Shown: positions 7,645-15,808, counted from the first letter of the stretch. The stretch: DNA of 64,000 bases from CBDAQA01 sp965198865 (GCA_965198865.1 CBDAQA010000009.1:310001-374000), one strand, 5' to 3'. The notes: generated by a model from the letters alone, not told the origin. Translations and numbers: made by a program.

Positions 7645-9219
7645 ATGCTACCAAAGCCAGTCGAAATCAAAGTGGCCGTTCGCGAGTCCGTGCCGTCCGA
7701 CGCGGACGCCGTGGCCGTGGTGTTGACTAAAGGATCGGTGCCGACCGACCTGCCCGACGCCCTGGGGGCGGTCGTGTCGGCGATGGTGAAGGCCGGGCTG
7801 GCGACCGGCAAGGCGGGCGAGGCGGTCGCCCAACTGCTCGACGGCCAGAAGCCGGCGCGGCTGCTGGTGATCGGGCTGGGCGACCCGGCCAAGCCGAACA
7901 GCGCCCGGCACGCCGGCGGAACGCTGGCGCGGGCGGCGAGGCAGCACAAGCTGAGGTCCGTCGCGGTGATGCCCGGCGACGCCGACGCCGCGGCCCTGGC
8001 CAGCGGGTTCGTGCTCGGGCGGTTCAGCTACGGCGAGCACAAGGGGACGGCGACCGACAAGGACGACCGCCCGACGCCGGTTAAGCTGACGATCGTCGGC
8101 GACGTCGACGCCGAGTCGGTGGCCGACGCGGTGGTCGTGGCCGAGGCGCAGAACTTCGCGCGGACGATCGCCTTCCGGCCGGGCAACGACATCAACCCGC
8201 CGTCGCTGGCGCACGTGGCGAAACAGCTGGCCGAGGAGGTCGGGCTGAGGTTCAGCGTGCTGGACGAGAAGGAGATGGCCAAGCTCGGAATGGGCGGCAT
8301 GCTCGGCGTGGGCAAGGGGAGCGCGACGCCGCCGCGGATGATCGTGCTGGAGTGGGAGGGGTTGGAGGTTGGAGGTAAGAAGTCGGGCAAGAAACGCAAG
8401 GGCGACAAGGGGTCCGCTGACCTGACCTCCAACCTTCAACCCCTCCTTGTGGTCGGCAAGTCGATCACGTTCGACACGGGCGGGATCTCGATCAAGCCGG
8501 CGGCGAACATGCAGTCGATGGTGTTCGACAAGTGCGGCGGGATGGCCGTGCTGGGGCTGATGTACGCGCTGGCGAAGCTGAAGGTGCCGACGCGCGTGGT
8601 CGGCATCCTGGCGGCGGCGGAGAACCACATCAGCGGGACGGCGTACAGGCCGGGCGACATCCTGCGGATGTACAACGGCGTCACGGTCGAGATCACCAAC
8701 ACCGACGCCGAGGGTCGGCTGGTGCTGGGCGACGCGCTGGCGTGGGGGATCGAGACCTACCGGCCGAAGTGCGTGGTCGACCTGGCCACGCTGACCGGCG
8801 CGTGCGTGGTGGCGCTGGGCACGACGATCGCCGGGCTGATGAGCAACAGCGACGAGCTGGTGGCCCAGCTGCAGCGGGCGTCGAAGAAGGCGGGCGAGAA
8901 GGTGTGGCGGATGCCGGTGGACGAGGAGCACCGCGAGAAGCTCAAATCGGTCCCGGCCGACATCCTGAACGCCCCCGGCCGCGAGGGCGGGGCCCTGACG
9001 GCGGCCGCGTTCCTTAGCCACTTCGTCCCGACCGACGGCAGCGTGCAGTGGGCCCACCTCGACATCGCCGGCGTGGCCGACACGGACAAGGCGACGCCGA
9101 TCTACGGCAAGGGCGCCACCGGCTGGGGCGTGCGGACGCTGGTCGAGTGGGTGAGGAACCGGACGACGGCCGTGAACCAAGAGGCCGGCCAGCTGACGCC
9201 GCCGCCGGCGGGGGGGTGA
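7645..9219 (+). CDS. pepA: Leucyl aminopeptidase, M17 family
   Basis: A 524-aa cytosolic metallo-aminopeptidase that removes N-terminal residues from peptides. The C-terminal catalytic domain shows GKSITFDTGGISIKP (metal-binding Lys and Asp), KCGGMAV, and the family signature NTDAEGRL at residues 352-359, followed by LATLTGACVVALG. The start at 7645 is fixed by a strong GGAGGAAA site 6 nt upstream. Between MIVLEW and LLVVGKSITF the protein carries about 30 extra residues rich in Gly/Lys/Ser, encoded by an inverted-repeat element (8355-8446) that keeps the frame. The methyltransferase gene follows after 1 nt, so the two are probably co-translated. Confidence 0.93.
   Translation: MLPKPVEIKVAVRESVPSDADAVAVVLTKGSVPTDLPDALGAVVSAMVKAGLATGKAGEAVAQLLDGQKPARLLVIGLGDPAKPNSARHAGGTLARAARQHKLRSVAVMPGDADAAALASGFVLGRFSYGEHKGTATDKDDRPTPVKLTIVGDVDAESVADAVVVAEAQNFARTIAFRPGNDINPPSLAHVAKQLAEEVGLRFSVLDEKEMAKLGMGGMLGVGKGSATPPRMIVLEWEGLEVGGKKSGKKRKGDKGSADLTSNLQPLLVVGKSITFDTGGISIKPAANMQSMVFDKCGGMAVLGLMYALAKLKVPTRVVGILAAAENHISGTAYRPGDILRMYNGVTVEITNTDAEGRLVLGDALAWGIETYRPKCVVDLATLTGACVVALGTTIAGLMSNSDELVAQLQRASKKAGEKVWRMPVDEEHREKLKSVPADILNAPGREGGALTAAAFLSHFVPTDGSVQWAHLDIAGVADTDKATPIYGKGATGWGVRTLVEWVRNRTTAVNQEAGQLTPPPAGG
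8355..8446. repeat. In-frame inverted-repeat element inside pepA
   Basis: 22-nt arms (8355-8376 and 8425-8446) are reverse complements with a single mismatch and flank a 48-nt centre. Each arm has a 7-nt internal period (GGTTGGA). The element encodes roughly residues 237-268 of the aminopeptidase, a Gly/Lys-rich segment absent from typical M17 proteins. It looks like a small palindromic element that landed in frame at a surface loop just before the metal-binding motif. Confidence 0.75.
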
Positions 9220-9220
9220 C

Positions 9221-9991
9221 ATGGCCACGCGGGATCAATGGGACGCCAAGCTGTACGACGATCGGCACGCTTTCGTCCACCAGCTTGGCGCGGGCGTGGT
9301 CGAGCTGCTTGCGCCGCAACCGGGCGAGCGCATCCTGGATCTTGGCTGCGGCACGGGTCCGTTGACGAAGCAGATCGCCGATGTTGGGGCGGACGTGCTG
9401 GGCGTCGATGCGTCGCCTGCGATGGTGGAACGGGCGCGGGCGGCGTTCCCTGGCCTACATTTCGACGTCGCCGACGCGACGACGATGGCGTTCGACCGGC
9501 CGTTCGACGCGATCTTCTCGAACGCCGTGCTGCACTGGGTGCGGCCGCCGGAGGCGGCGATCGCACGGATGTTCGCCACTCTGCGGCCGGGAGGACGGCT
9601 GGTGCTGGAGATGGGCGGGCACGGGAACGTCGCCGCGGTGCTGGCGGCCATCACGGCGGCCGGACGCGACGTGGGCGTCGACCTGTCGGCCGAGGTCGAC
9701 ATCAACTACTTCCCGTCGATCGGCGCGTACGCGTCGCTGCTGGAGGCGGGCGGGTTCGCCGTCGAGCTGGCGATGCTGTTCGACCGGCCCACCCCGCTGG
9801 ACGGGGAGCGCGGACTGCTGGAATGGGCGCGAATGTTTCGGCCGGCCGTGCTCGATCGCATCGGCGGGCAGGAGCAACAGTTTGGCGACCGCCTGGCAGT
9901 GCGCGGGGACGCCGCGGTGTTGTGGCGCAAGGGACTTTGGCACGCCGACTACCGGCGGTTGCGGATCCGGGCCGTTCGCCCGGCGGATTGA
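9221..9991 (+). CDS. Class I SAM-dependent methyltransferase (trans-aconitate methyltransferase-like)
   Basis: A 256-aa protein with a Rossmann-fold methyltransferase core: motif I ILDLGCGTGPLTKQIA, acidic motif II VLGVDASPAMV, motif III DVADATTMAF, and FDAIFSNAVLHWV, then a LRPGGRLVLEMGG post-motif. The opening WDAKLYDDRHAFV and the HWV segment resemble Tam (trans-aconitate 2-methyltransferase) and related small-acid methyltransferases. The true substrate cannot be assigned. It starts 1 nt after the pepA stop codon. Confidence 0.8.
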   Translation: MATRDQWDAKLYDDRHAFVHQLGAGVVELLAPQPGERILDLGCGTGPLTKQIADVGADVLGVDASPAMVERARAAFPGLHFDVADATTMAFDRPFDAIFSNAVLHWVRPPEAAIARMFATLRPGGRLVLEMGGHGNVAAVLAAITAAGRDVGVDLSAEVDINYFPSIGAYASLLEAGGFAVELAMLFDRPTPLDGERGLLEWARMFRPAVLDRIGGQEQQFGDRLAVRGDAAVLWRKGLWHADYRRLRIRAVRPAD

Positions 9992-10068
9992 GTGCAACCG
10001 CGGGCAGCCGTATGGTTGTCACACTGTCGACGGGCCTGCGTGCGGCCCGGCACTTCCATGGAGGTCTG

Positions 10069-10941
10069 ATGCCAGCCGTCCCGATGCTCAAGGTGTTGTT
10101 GTCGCTGTTCTCGGTGGTCGTGCCGAGCAAGCTGTGGTTCGCGCCCGGCCAGCCGATCACGGTGAAGGTGGACCAGGCGAGCACGCTGGTGATGACCACG
10201 TTCGACGGAAAGCCGGTGCCGGCCAAGGGGTCGGCGGACGTGGCGGCGGGCGCGACGGCGGACCTGCACGCGGTGTTCCCGGTGCTGGACGCGCCGGGCA
10301 CGTACGTCGTGTACGCCGACCCGCAGGGGAAGACGTCGCCGGCCGACTTCGTGGGGACGCCGGTCGTGGTCGAGGTGCTGAACAACAAGGAGCAGGGGAG
10401 CAACGCCCCGATGATCACCAAGCTCGAGCCGCTGCAGTACGTGCAGATGAAGACGACCGGCGGCCAGATGACGATGACGATGTACTACGACTCGTCGCCG
10501 AACACGGTCGACAGCTTCCTGCGGCTGGCGGGCGAGGGGTACTACGACGGGCTGATGTTCCACCGCGTGATCAAGGGGTTCATGATCCAGGGCGGCGACC
10601 CGACCGGCACCGGCGGCGGGGGGCCGGGGTTCTCGCAGAACCAGGAGTTCAACCCCTACCCGCACAAGGAGGGGGTGCTTTCGATGGCCCGCACGAACGA
10701 CCCCAACTCGGCCGGCAGCCAGTTCTTCGTCTGCCTGGACTACGCCCAGACGCAGCAGCTGGACAACAAGTACACAACGTTCGGCAGGGTGGTCGACGGG
10801 TTCACGGCCGTGACGACGATCGGGTCGACGCCGACCGGCGAGGGGGACAAGCCGACCACGCCGCAGACGATCGACAGGGCCGAGGTGATCTCGGTCACGC
10901 CGGGGCACAACCCGTACGCGGCGGTGGGGCTGGGGAAGTGA
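10069..10941 (+). CDS. Cyclophilin-type peptidyl-prolyl cis-trans isomerase with N-terminal beta domain
   Basis: A 290-aa protein. The C-terminal ~170 residues are a cyclophilin domain: YYDGLMFHRVIKGFMIQGGDP, GVLSMARTNDPNSAGSQFFV and TTFGRVVDGF contain the family's catalytic Arg (FHRV), Gln-Phe and substrate-pocket residues. The first ~110 residues (hydrophobic start LKVLLSLFSVVVPSKLWF, then beta-rich sequence around APGQPITVKVDQ) look like an extracytoplasmic Ig-like module. A folding role in the periplasm-like compartment is plausible. The start is set by GGAGGT 3 nt upstream of ATG 10069. A 33-bp inverted repeat follows the gene. Confidence 0.85.
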   Translation: MPAVPMLKVLLSLFSVVVPSKLWFAPGQPITVKVDQASTLVMTTFDGKPVPAKGSADVAAGATADLHAVFPVLDAPGTYVVYADPQGKTSPADFVGTPVVVEVLNNKEQGSNAPMITKLEPLQYVQMKTTGGQMTMTMYYDSSPNTVDSFLRLAGEGYYDGLMFHRVIKGFMIQGGDPTGTGGGGPGFSQNQEFNPYPHKEGVLSMARTNDPNSAGSQFFVCLDYAQTQQLDNKYTTFGRVVDGFTAVTTIGSTPTGEGDKPTTPQTIDRAEVISVTPGHNPYAAVGLGK

Positions 10942-10949
10942 AGCCCGGT

Positions 10950-11037
10950 GCAGAGTGATGAGCGCAAAATGCAGAACGATGGAGTGAGACGCGTGCCGTT
11001 CTGATCTTCATTCTGCACTTTGCAGTCATCACGCTGC
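10950..11037. repeat. Imperfect ~33-bp inverted repeat between convergent genes
   Basis: Arms at 10950-10983 and 11005-11037 match at about three quarters of positions. Shared blocks are GCAG, GTGATGA, GCAAA and TGCAGAA. It fills the gap between the cyclophilin gene and convergent cdsA, so it may work as a bidirectional terminator. Its AT-richer, internally repetitive arms resemble a dispersed intergenic repeat more than an ordinary terminator. Confidence 0.6.
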
Positions 11038-11045
11038 ATTTGCGG

Positions 11046-11951
11046 TTAGAACAAGCTGAACATGAGGTACGCGAACGGCGCGGCCAGCAGGGGCGAGTCG
11101 ATGATGTCCAGGATGCCGCCGAAGCCGGGGACGAGGCGGCCGCTGTCCTTCACCTCGGCGTCGCGCTTCATGAGGCTCTCCAGCAGGTCGCCCAGCTGGC
11201 CGATGCCGCCGAGGACGGCGCCGAAGAGGGCGGCCTTCCACCAGACGAACGGGTAGTCGTGCGACCGCACGAAGCGGGAGCAGAGGATGCCCACGCCGGC
11301 GGCCGTGAGCAGGCCCCAGCCCAACCCCTCCCACGTCTTGCCGGGGCTGAGCCAGGGGATCAGCTTGTGCCGTCCGGTGGCGCGGCCACCGAAGTAGGCG
11401 CCGATGTCGGTCGACTTCACGACCAGCAGGATGAACAGGACGATCCCGGTCGACCCGTTGAAGTGGTGGCGACCGGCGTTCTTCACCCGCAGCGCCACCA
11501 GGAACCAGGCGAGCCCGCCGAGGTACAGGGTGGCCAGCACGGTCCCGGCCATGCGGTGGATCGCGCCCTCGGTCTGCTGGTCCAACGACCGCGTGAGGGC
11601 GGCGGCGAGCATCACGAACACGACGATGAACGCCAGCGACGAGGCGGCCACAGACTTGAACGCGTCGAACTGCGTGCAGAAGGCGTGGACCATGAGCAGC
11701 CCGCAGGCGCTGCCGGCCAGCACGCGGTAGGGCCGGACGCGCTCGGCGGTGAACAGCGTGGCCAGCTCCACGATCGCGATCGGCGAGATCACCAGCAGCA
11801 GCACCAGCAACCCCAGCCCGGCCAGCCCCGTGCCCGGCACGTTCGGCGTGGCGGTCCACTTCTGCACGTAGTGGTCCAGCGCGAGCAGGCCGAAGAGGCC
11901 GGCCAGCATCATCGGGCCGTAGGTGAGGCGGTTGCGGAGGGACTGTTCCAT
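11046..11951 (-). CDS. cdsA: Phosphatidate cytidylyltransferase
   Basis: A 301-aa polytopic inner-membrane enzyme that makes CDP-diacylglycerol from phosphatidate and CTP, the entry to all phospholipid head groups. Around seven or eight hydrophobic helices are visible. The C-terminal signature is intact: KSTDIGAYFGGRATGRHKL, LSPGKTWEG, and GQLGDLLESLMKRDAEVKDS followed by LPGFGGILDIIDS-type sequence (here VPGFGGILDIIDS). It lies downstream of uppS on the same strand, the classical bacterial order uppS-cdsA. A 29-bp hairpin occupies the 113-nt gap. Confidence 0.93.
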   Translation of the reverse strand: MEQSLRNRLTYGPMMLAGLFGLLALDHYVQKWTATPNVPGTGLAGLGLLVLLLVISPIAIVELATLFTAERVRPYRVLAGSACGLLMVHAFCTQFDAFKSVAASSLAFIVVFVMLAAALTRSLDQQTEGAIHRMAGTVLATLYLGGLAWFLVALRVKNAGRHHFNGSTGIVLFILLVVKSTDIGAYFGGRATGRHKLIPWLSPGKTWEGLGWGLLTAAGVGILCSRFVRSHDYPFVWWKAALFGAVLGGIGQLGDLLESLMKRDAEVKDSGRLVPGFGGILDIIDSPLLAAPFAYLMFSLF

Positions 11952-11990
11952 CGGAGTCGGTCGTCACCATTTGACGCGAAGGATGACGCG

Positions 11991-12057
11991 TTTAGCGGTC
12001 GCCCTGAAGGGGCACTCTTTGGGCGTTGAAGAGTGCCCCTTCGGGGCGACCGCTAAA
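11991..12057. repeat. Long hairpin between uppS and cdsA
   Basis: 29-nt arms (11991-12019 and 12029-12057) pair with one mismatch around a 9-nt loop. The terminal TTTAGCGG/CCGCTAAA ends would give short A/U tracts on both strands. It could terminate or attenuate uppS transcripts before cdsA, or be a mobile palindrome. The fragment GCGGTCGCCC recurs near 15776 close to a smaller hairpin. Confidence 0.7.
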
Positions 12058-12064
12058 TGGGAGG

Positions 12065-12847
12065 TCACCGCCCCGCCAGCGTGTTGGTCTTGTCCAGCGC
12101 CCCGAACCGCCGGTTGCGCAGCGAGAACGCGCGGATGGCCGCGTGCAGGTCGTCGACGCCGAAGTCGGGCCAGAGGACGTCGCTCACGTAAAGCTCGGCG
12201 TAGCTGATCTGCCAGAGCAGGTAGTTGGAGACGCGCAGCTCGCCGGCGGTGCGGATCAGCAGGTCGGGGTCGGGCCAGCCGGCGGTGTAGAGGTGGTCGG
12301 CGATCGTCTCTTCGGTGATCTCGGCCGGGCGCAGCTCGCCGCGGGCGACGCGCTCGGCGATGGCCCGCACGCCGTCGGTGATCTCGGCCCGGCTGCCGTA
12401 GTTCAGGGCCAGCACCAGCGTCATGCCGTCGTTGTGGGCCGTCTCGTCGAGGGTGATGTTCACCTCGTCCATCACGGCGTCGGGCAGGTGGTCGAGCCGG
12501 CCGATCTGGCGGAAGCGGATGTTGTTGTCCATCATCGTCCGCCGCTCGCTGCGGAGGTAGTCGATGTACATCTCCATCAGGAACGACACCTCGCTGGCCG
12601 GGCGCTTCCAGTTTTCCAGGCTGAAGCTGTAGAGCGTGAGGAAGTCGGGTCCGCCGTGCTCCTTTCGGAGCCGGGCGCACTCGGTCACGATCGACTGGAC
12701 GGAGCGGGCCCCCTGCTGGTGGCCGCGCACCCGCTCCAGACCGCGGCGGACGGCCCAGCGGCCGTTCCCGTCCATGATGACGGCGACGTGCCGCGGGAAC
12801 TTCTCGGGGGGGATGTCGGCCAGGGTGTCGATCGCGGCGGTCGCCAT
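12065..12847 (-). CDS. uppS: Isoprenyl (undecaprenyl) diphosphate synthase
   Basis: A 260-aa cis-prenyltransferase that elongates farnesyl diphosphate with isopentenyl diphosphate to the C55 carrier used for cell-wall and glycan assembly. Hallmarks are HVAVIMDGNGRWA with catalytic Asp26, FLTLYSFSLENWKRP, and the C-terminal LLIRTAGELRVSNYLLWQISYAELY...WPDF block. TAGEL replaces the usual TSGEQ. I start at MATAAIDTL (12847), which gives the standard length; an upstream ATG at 12913 would add 22 basic residues. It is followed on the same strand by cdsA. Confidence 0.93.
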   Translation of the reverse strand: MATAAIDTLADIPPEKFPRHVAVIMDGNGRWAVRRGLERVRGHQQGARSVQSIVTECARLRKEHGGPDFLTLYSFSLENWKRPASEVSFLMEMYIDYLRSERRTMMDNNIRFRQIGRLDHLPDAVMDEVNITLDETAHNDGMTLVLALNYGSRAEITDGVRAIAERVARGELRPAEITEETIADHLYTAGWPDPDLLIRTAGELRVSNYLLWQISYAELYVSDVLWPDFGVDDLHAAIRAFSLRNRRFGALDKTNTLAGR

Positions 12848-12934
12848 GCTGGGGCGAGTGTAAGCCCGGTCGGAACGGGAAACCAGTTGCCGATTGCGGT
12901 TGCCAACGCACATCTACCGCGCTCCAATCGAGCC

Positions 12935-13564
12935 ATGCTGTTCACCATGGCCGACACGTCGCCGCACCACACGTACAACCTGCTGATCGGCCTGTGCGCC
13001 CCGCGCCCGATCGCCTGGGTGACGACCGTCGACGGCGCGGGCCGGCTGAACGCCGCCCCGTTCAGCGCCTACAACTACCTCAGCATCGACCCGCCCATCG
13101 TCGGCATCGGCGTCGCGCCCGGCCCCTACGGCGTGAAGGACACCGCCCGCGGCGCGCACGACGCCGGCGAGTTCGTCGTCAACGTCGTGACCGAGGACCT
13201 GGCCGAGCAGATGAACACCTGCGCGATCGACTTCCCGCCCGGCGTGAACGAGCTGGAACAGGCCGGGCTGACGACGGTGCCGTCGTCGGTCGTGAAGGTG
13301 CCGCGCATCGCGCAGGCCCACGCGGCGTTGGAGTGCGTGGTACACCAGATCATCGACGTCGGACCGTCGAAGATCGTGCTGGGGCGCGTGGTGGCGATCC
13401 ACGTCGAGGATCAGTTCATCGACCCGGCCGGCCCGTACGTGCGCGCGACGGAGCTGCACGCGATCGGCCGGATGAACGGCCACGGGGCGTACGTCCGCAC
13501 GCGGGACGCGTTCTTCGACATGCCGCGGATCAAGTACAAGGACTGGCAGCCGGGAAGGGGATGA
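12935..13564 (+). CDS. Flavin reductase-like FMN-binding split-barrel protein
   Basis: A 209-aa protein of the flavin_reduct/DIM6-NTAB type: LLIGLCAPRPIAWVTTVDGAGRLNAAPFSAYNYLSIDPP is the usual FMN-binding N-terminal half, followed by GEFVVNVVTEDLAEQMN and a C-terminal IGRMNGHGAYVRT. The family binds FMN and includes flavin reductases and proteins of unknown redox function; the substrate is unknown. It is divergent from uppS. Start choices are 12935 or 12947, neither with a clear ribosome-binding site. Confidence 0.8.
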   Translation: MLFTMADTSPHHTYNLLIGLCAPRPIAWVTTVDGAGRLNAAPFSAYNYLSIDPPIVGIGVAPGPYGVKDTARGAHDAGEFVVNVVTEDLAEQMNTCAIDFPPGVNELEQAGLTTVPSSVVKVPRIAQAHAALECVVHQIIDVGPSKIVLGRVVAIHVEDQFIDPAGPYVRATELHAIGRMNGHGAYVRTRDAFFDMPRIKYKDWQPGRG

Positions 13565-13608
13565 TGCCTGATCTGTCTCAAGGTTCCACTTTGGTCCACG
13601 AAGAGTGT

Positions 13609-13691
13609 GGAACCACAGATGCACACGGATGCACACCGATTACAAACGGCGGAACTGGGATCGGTGTGCATCCGTGTGCATCTGTGGTTCC
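13609..13691. repeat. Perfect 32-bp inverted repeat made of phased sub-repeats
   Basis: Arms 13609-13640 and 13660-13691 are exact reverse complements around a 19-nt loop. Each arm repeats a roughly 10-12 nt unit (CACAGATG, CACACGGATG, CACACCGAT). It sits between convergent genes and is one of four related elements in the window (31557, 32720, 62191). It could act as a bidirectional terminator, but its sub-repeat design marks a dispersed repeat family. Confidence 0.85.
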
Positions 13692-13759
13692 ATTCGCATT
13701 TTTGCAATGAAGGGGCCTTGAGACACAGCAGATGATGTCCGTTTAGCGACGGCTATCAA

Positions 13760-15133
13760 TCACCGTCCGAACGCCCGTCGCCCGCTGCGGACCGACCGCA
13801 GGTCGGCGTCGGCCGGCAGTTCGATCGTCCCCTTCGGCCGACCGATCCGCTGCGACAGGTAGATGCCCGAGTGGCCGCTGAACAGGTAGGCCACGAAGCA
13901 GGCGACGGCGGCGTAGACGACGAAGCCGTCGGACAGCAGGCCGGCGCCGCCGGCGGGCCCGAACAGTTCGATGGCCATCACGGTGCAGGCGAGCGGGGTG
14001 TTCGTCGCGCCGGCGAAGACGCCGACGAACCCGAGGCCGGCGAACAGGCCGACCGGCGCGTGCAGCAAGCGCGCGATCACGTTGCCGAGCGCCGCGCCGA
14101 TGAAGAACAGCGGCGTGACCTCGCCCCCCTTGAAGCCGCTCGACAGCGTGACGGCGGTGAACAGGATCTTCCACCACCAGCTGAGCGCATGCGCGCCGCC
14201 TGGCGTGAAGCAGGTCGTGAGCGACACGCCGCCGGGCCGGTGGAGGTCGGCGGGCACGCCCAGGCCCAGGTAGTCGGGCCCGACGCAGAACGTCAGCCCG
14301 ATGACGATCACGCCGCCGACGGCGGGTCGCCAGATGGGCGAGGGGACGATCCCCTTGAACGCGCGGTGCAGCCCGTGCGTCAGCTCGGCGAAGATCACGC
14401 TGGCCAGTCCGAACGTGACGGCGGCGACGGAAACCTTGGCGAGCATGAGCAGCTCGAACGACTCGGTCAGCGGGCCGACGTGCCCCGGCAGGATCTCCGA
14501 CAGCGGGTAGGCAGTGTGGTGGACGTGCCACGCGTGGACGGTGAGGTCGCCGGCGACGCTGGCGATCAGGCAGGGGACGATCGCGTCGAAGCTCACGAGC
14601 CCGATCGCCAGCACCTCGACGGCGAAGACCGCACCGGTGAGCGGCGTGCCGAACACGGCGCCGAACCCGCCGGCGATGCCGGCCGTCAGCAGGGTGCGGG
14701 TGTCGACCGGACCGAGCCGAAGTCGGCGGGCGACCCCGCCGGCCAGGCTGCCGCCCATCTGCACGGCCGTCCCCTCCCGGCCGGCCGACCCGCCGAACAG
14801 GTGCGTCAGCACCGTGCCGATCAGGACGATCGGCGCCATGCGGATCGGCACGCCGCCGCCGGGTCGGTGGATCTCGTCCATCAGCAGGTTGTTGCCCCCC
14901 TCGACTGACCGGCCGAACCGGTGGTACAGCCAGCCGACGCCGATGCCGCCGGCCGGCAACAGCCAGAGCATCCACGGGTGGTCGTACCGAAACTGCGTGG
15001 CCACGCCCAGGAGCCAGAGGAACCCGGCGACGGCCGACCCGATGATCATGCCCGTGGGCACACCGATGGCGAGCCACTTCAGGAAGTGGCGGGCGAGGTG
15101 GAGGTGTTCGGCGGGGTCCCACTTGAAGGGCAT
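13760..15133 (-). CDS. CLC-family channel/antiporter, fluoride-exporting (CLC-F/EriC-F) type
   Basis: A 457-aa protein with 10 or more membrane helices. It has the CLC motif GSAGREGT with gating Glu120, and GFKGGEVTPLFFIGAALGN in place of the GxFxP ion-binding segment. Where chloride CLCs have GSGIP it reads EGGNNLLMDEIH (about residues 78-89), the change that marks the fluoride/proton antiporter branch. I therefore infer fluoride extrusion. I looked upstream for a fluoride riboswitch and saw none; the leader instead contains a dispersed inverted repeat (15182-15266). The start MPFKWD is preferred over a GTG/ATG five residues earlier. Confidence 0.82.
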   Translation of the reverse strand: MPFKWDPAEHLHLARHFLKWLAIGVPTGMIIGSAVAGFLWLLGVATQFRYDHPWMLWLLPAGGIGVGWLYHRFGRSVEGGNNLLMDEIHRPGGGVPIRMAPIVLIGTVLTHLFGGSAGREGTAVQMGGSLAGGVARRLRLGPVDTRTLLTAGIAGGFGAVFGTPLTGAVFAVEVLAIGLVSFDAIVPCLIASVAGDLTVHAWHVHHTAYPLSEILPGHVGPLTESFELLMLAKVSVAAVTFGLASVIFAELTHGLHRAFKGIVPSPIWRPAVGGVIVIGLTFCVGPDYLGLGVPADLHRPGGVSLTTCFTPGGAHALSWWWKILFTAVTLSSGFKGGEVTPLFFIGAALGNVIARLLHAPVGLFAGLGFVGVFAGATNTPLACTVMAIELFGPAGGAGLLSDGFVVYAAVACFVAYLFSGHSGIYLSQRIGRPKGTIELPADADLRSVRSGRRAFGR

Positions 15134-15181
15134 GGCGGCACACACCATATGGGTTTGTGGGCAGCTGTCACTCGGATCAAG

Positions 15182-15266
15182 GAGCCGCGTACGAAGGTAC
15201 TCCGCAGTAACCGGTTCGGCGGGCTAGGAAGGACCGCTTACTGCGGCGTACCTTCGTGCGCGGCTC
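15182..15266. repeat. Dispersed inverted repeat, family A, copy 1
   Basis: 29-nt arms 15182-15210 and 15238-15266 match at 27 positions (GAGCCGCG...GTACTCCGCAGTAA and its complement). It sits in the divergent gap between the CLC gene and nuoA. Related copies occur at 19762-19797 (one arm only) and 21743-21819. All are preceded by TCAAGG or TCAGG. Confidence 0.8.
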
Positions 15267-15313
15267 TTCGGATCGGATTGCATTTGAGGCCCGCCCGCCT
15301 ATCTTCGGCGGGC

Positions 15314-15736
15314 ATGAACGCACTCCCCAACCTGCTGGCCGACGGGACCGTCGGCGGCCCCGTGGCGAACTGGGCGGCCGTGCTGCTGCTGCTGATCATC
15401 GGCGTCGGCTTCGTGGCGGGCACGCTGACCCTGTCGCTGCTGGTCGGGCCCAGCCGCAACGGGCAGGTCAAGGGCGGGACCTACGAGAGCGGCGTGATGC
15501 CGATCGGCGACAGCCGCAAGCGGTTCAACGTCCGCTTCTACGTGGTCGCGATGATCTTCCTGGTGTTCGACGTCGACATCGTCTTCTTCTACCCGCTCTG
15601 CTCGATCTTCCGGGAGACGTCGCTGCACCACCACGAGGTGGCCGGGGCGCTGCTGGTCGACATCCTGCTCTTCATCGCCATCCTGCTCGTGGCCTACTTC
15701 TACGCCTGGGGCAAGGGCGTCTTCCGGTGGGACTGA
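15314..15736 (+). CDS. nuoA: NADH-quinone oxidoreductase subunit A (orphan)
   Basis: A 140-aa protein with three membrane helices. The conserved loop KGGTYESGVMPIGDSRKRFNVRFY is followed by VAMIFLVFDVDIVFFYPL with the buried acidic residues typical of NuoA/ND3, a membrane-arm subunit next to the quinone channel. Other nuo genes are not adjacent: the next genes are a phosphodiester glycosidase and an acyltransferase. Thus nuoA is either split off from the complex I operon or an extra copy. Confidence 0.88.
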   Translation: MNALPNLLADGTVGGPVANWAAVLLLLIIGVGFVAGTLTLSLLVGPSRNGQVKGGTYESGVMPIGDSRKRFNVRFYVVAMIFLVFDVDIVFFYPLCSIFRETSLHHHEVAGALLVDILLFIAILLVAYFYAWGKGVFRWD

Positions 15737-15808
15737 CGTGCGATCGTGGGCCACTGGCGACGCTCCCCCGCGTGGCGGTCGCCCCGAAGCGATATCGCCA
15801 ACCGCAAT

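Noticed and set aside
15134..15313. Fluoride (crcB) riboswitch upstream of the CLC gene
   Set aside because: I searched the leader by eye on the minus strand for the conserved GGNGATGG...ATGGCTCC pattern and found only the dispersed palindrome.
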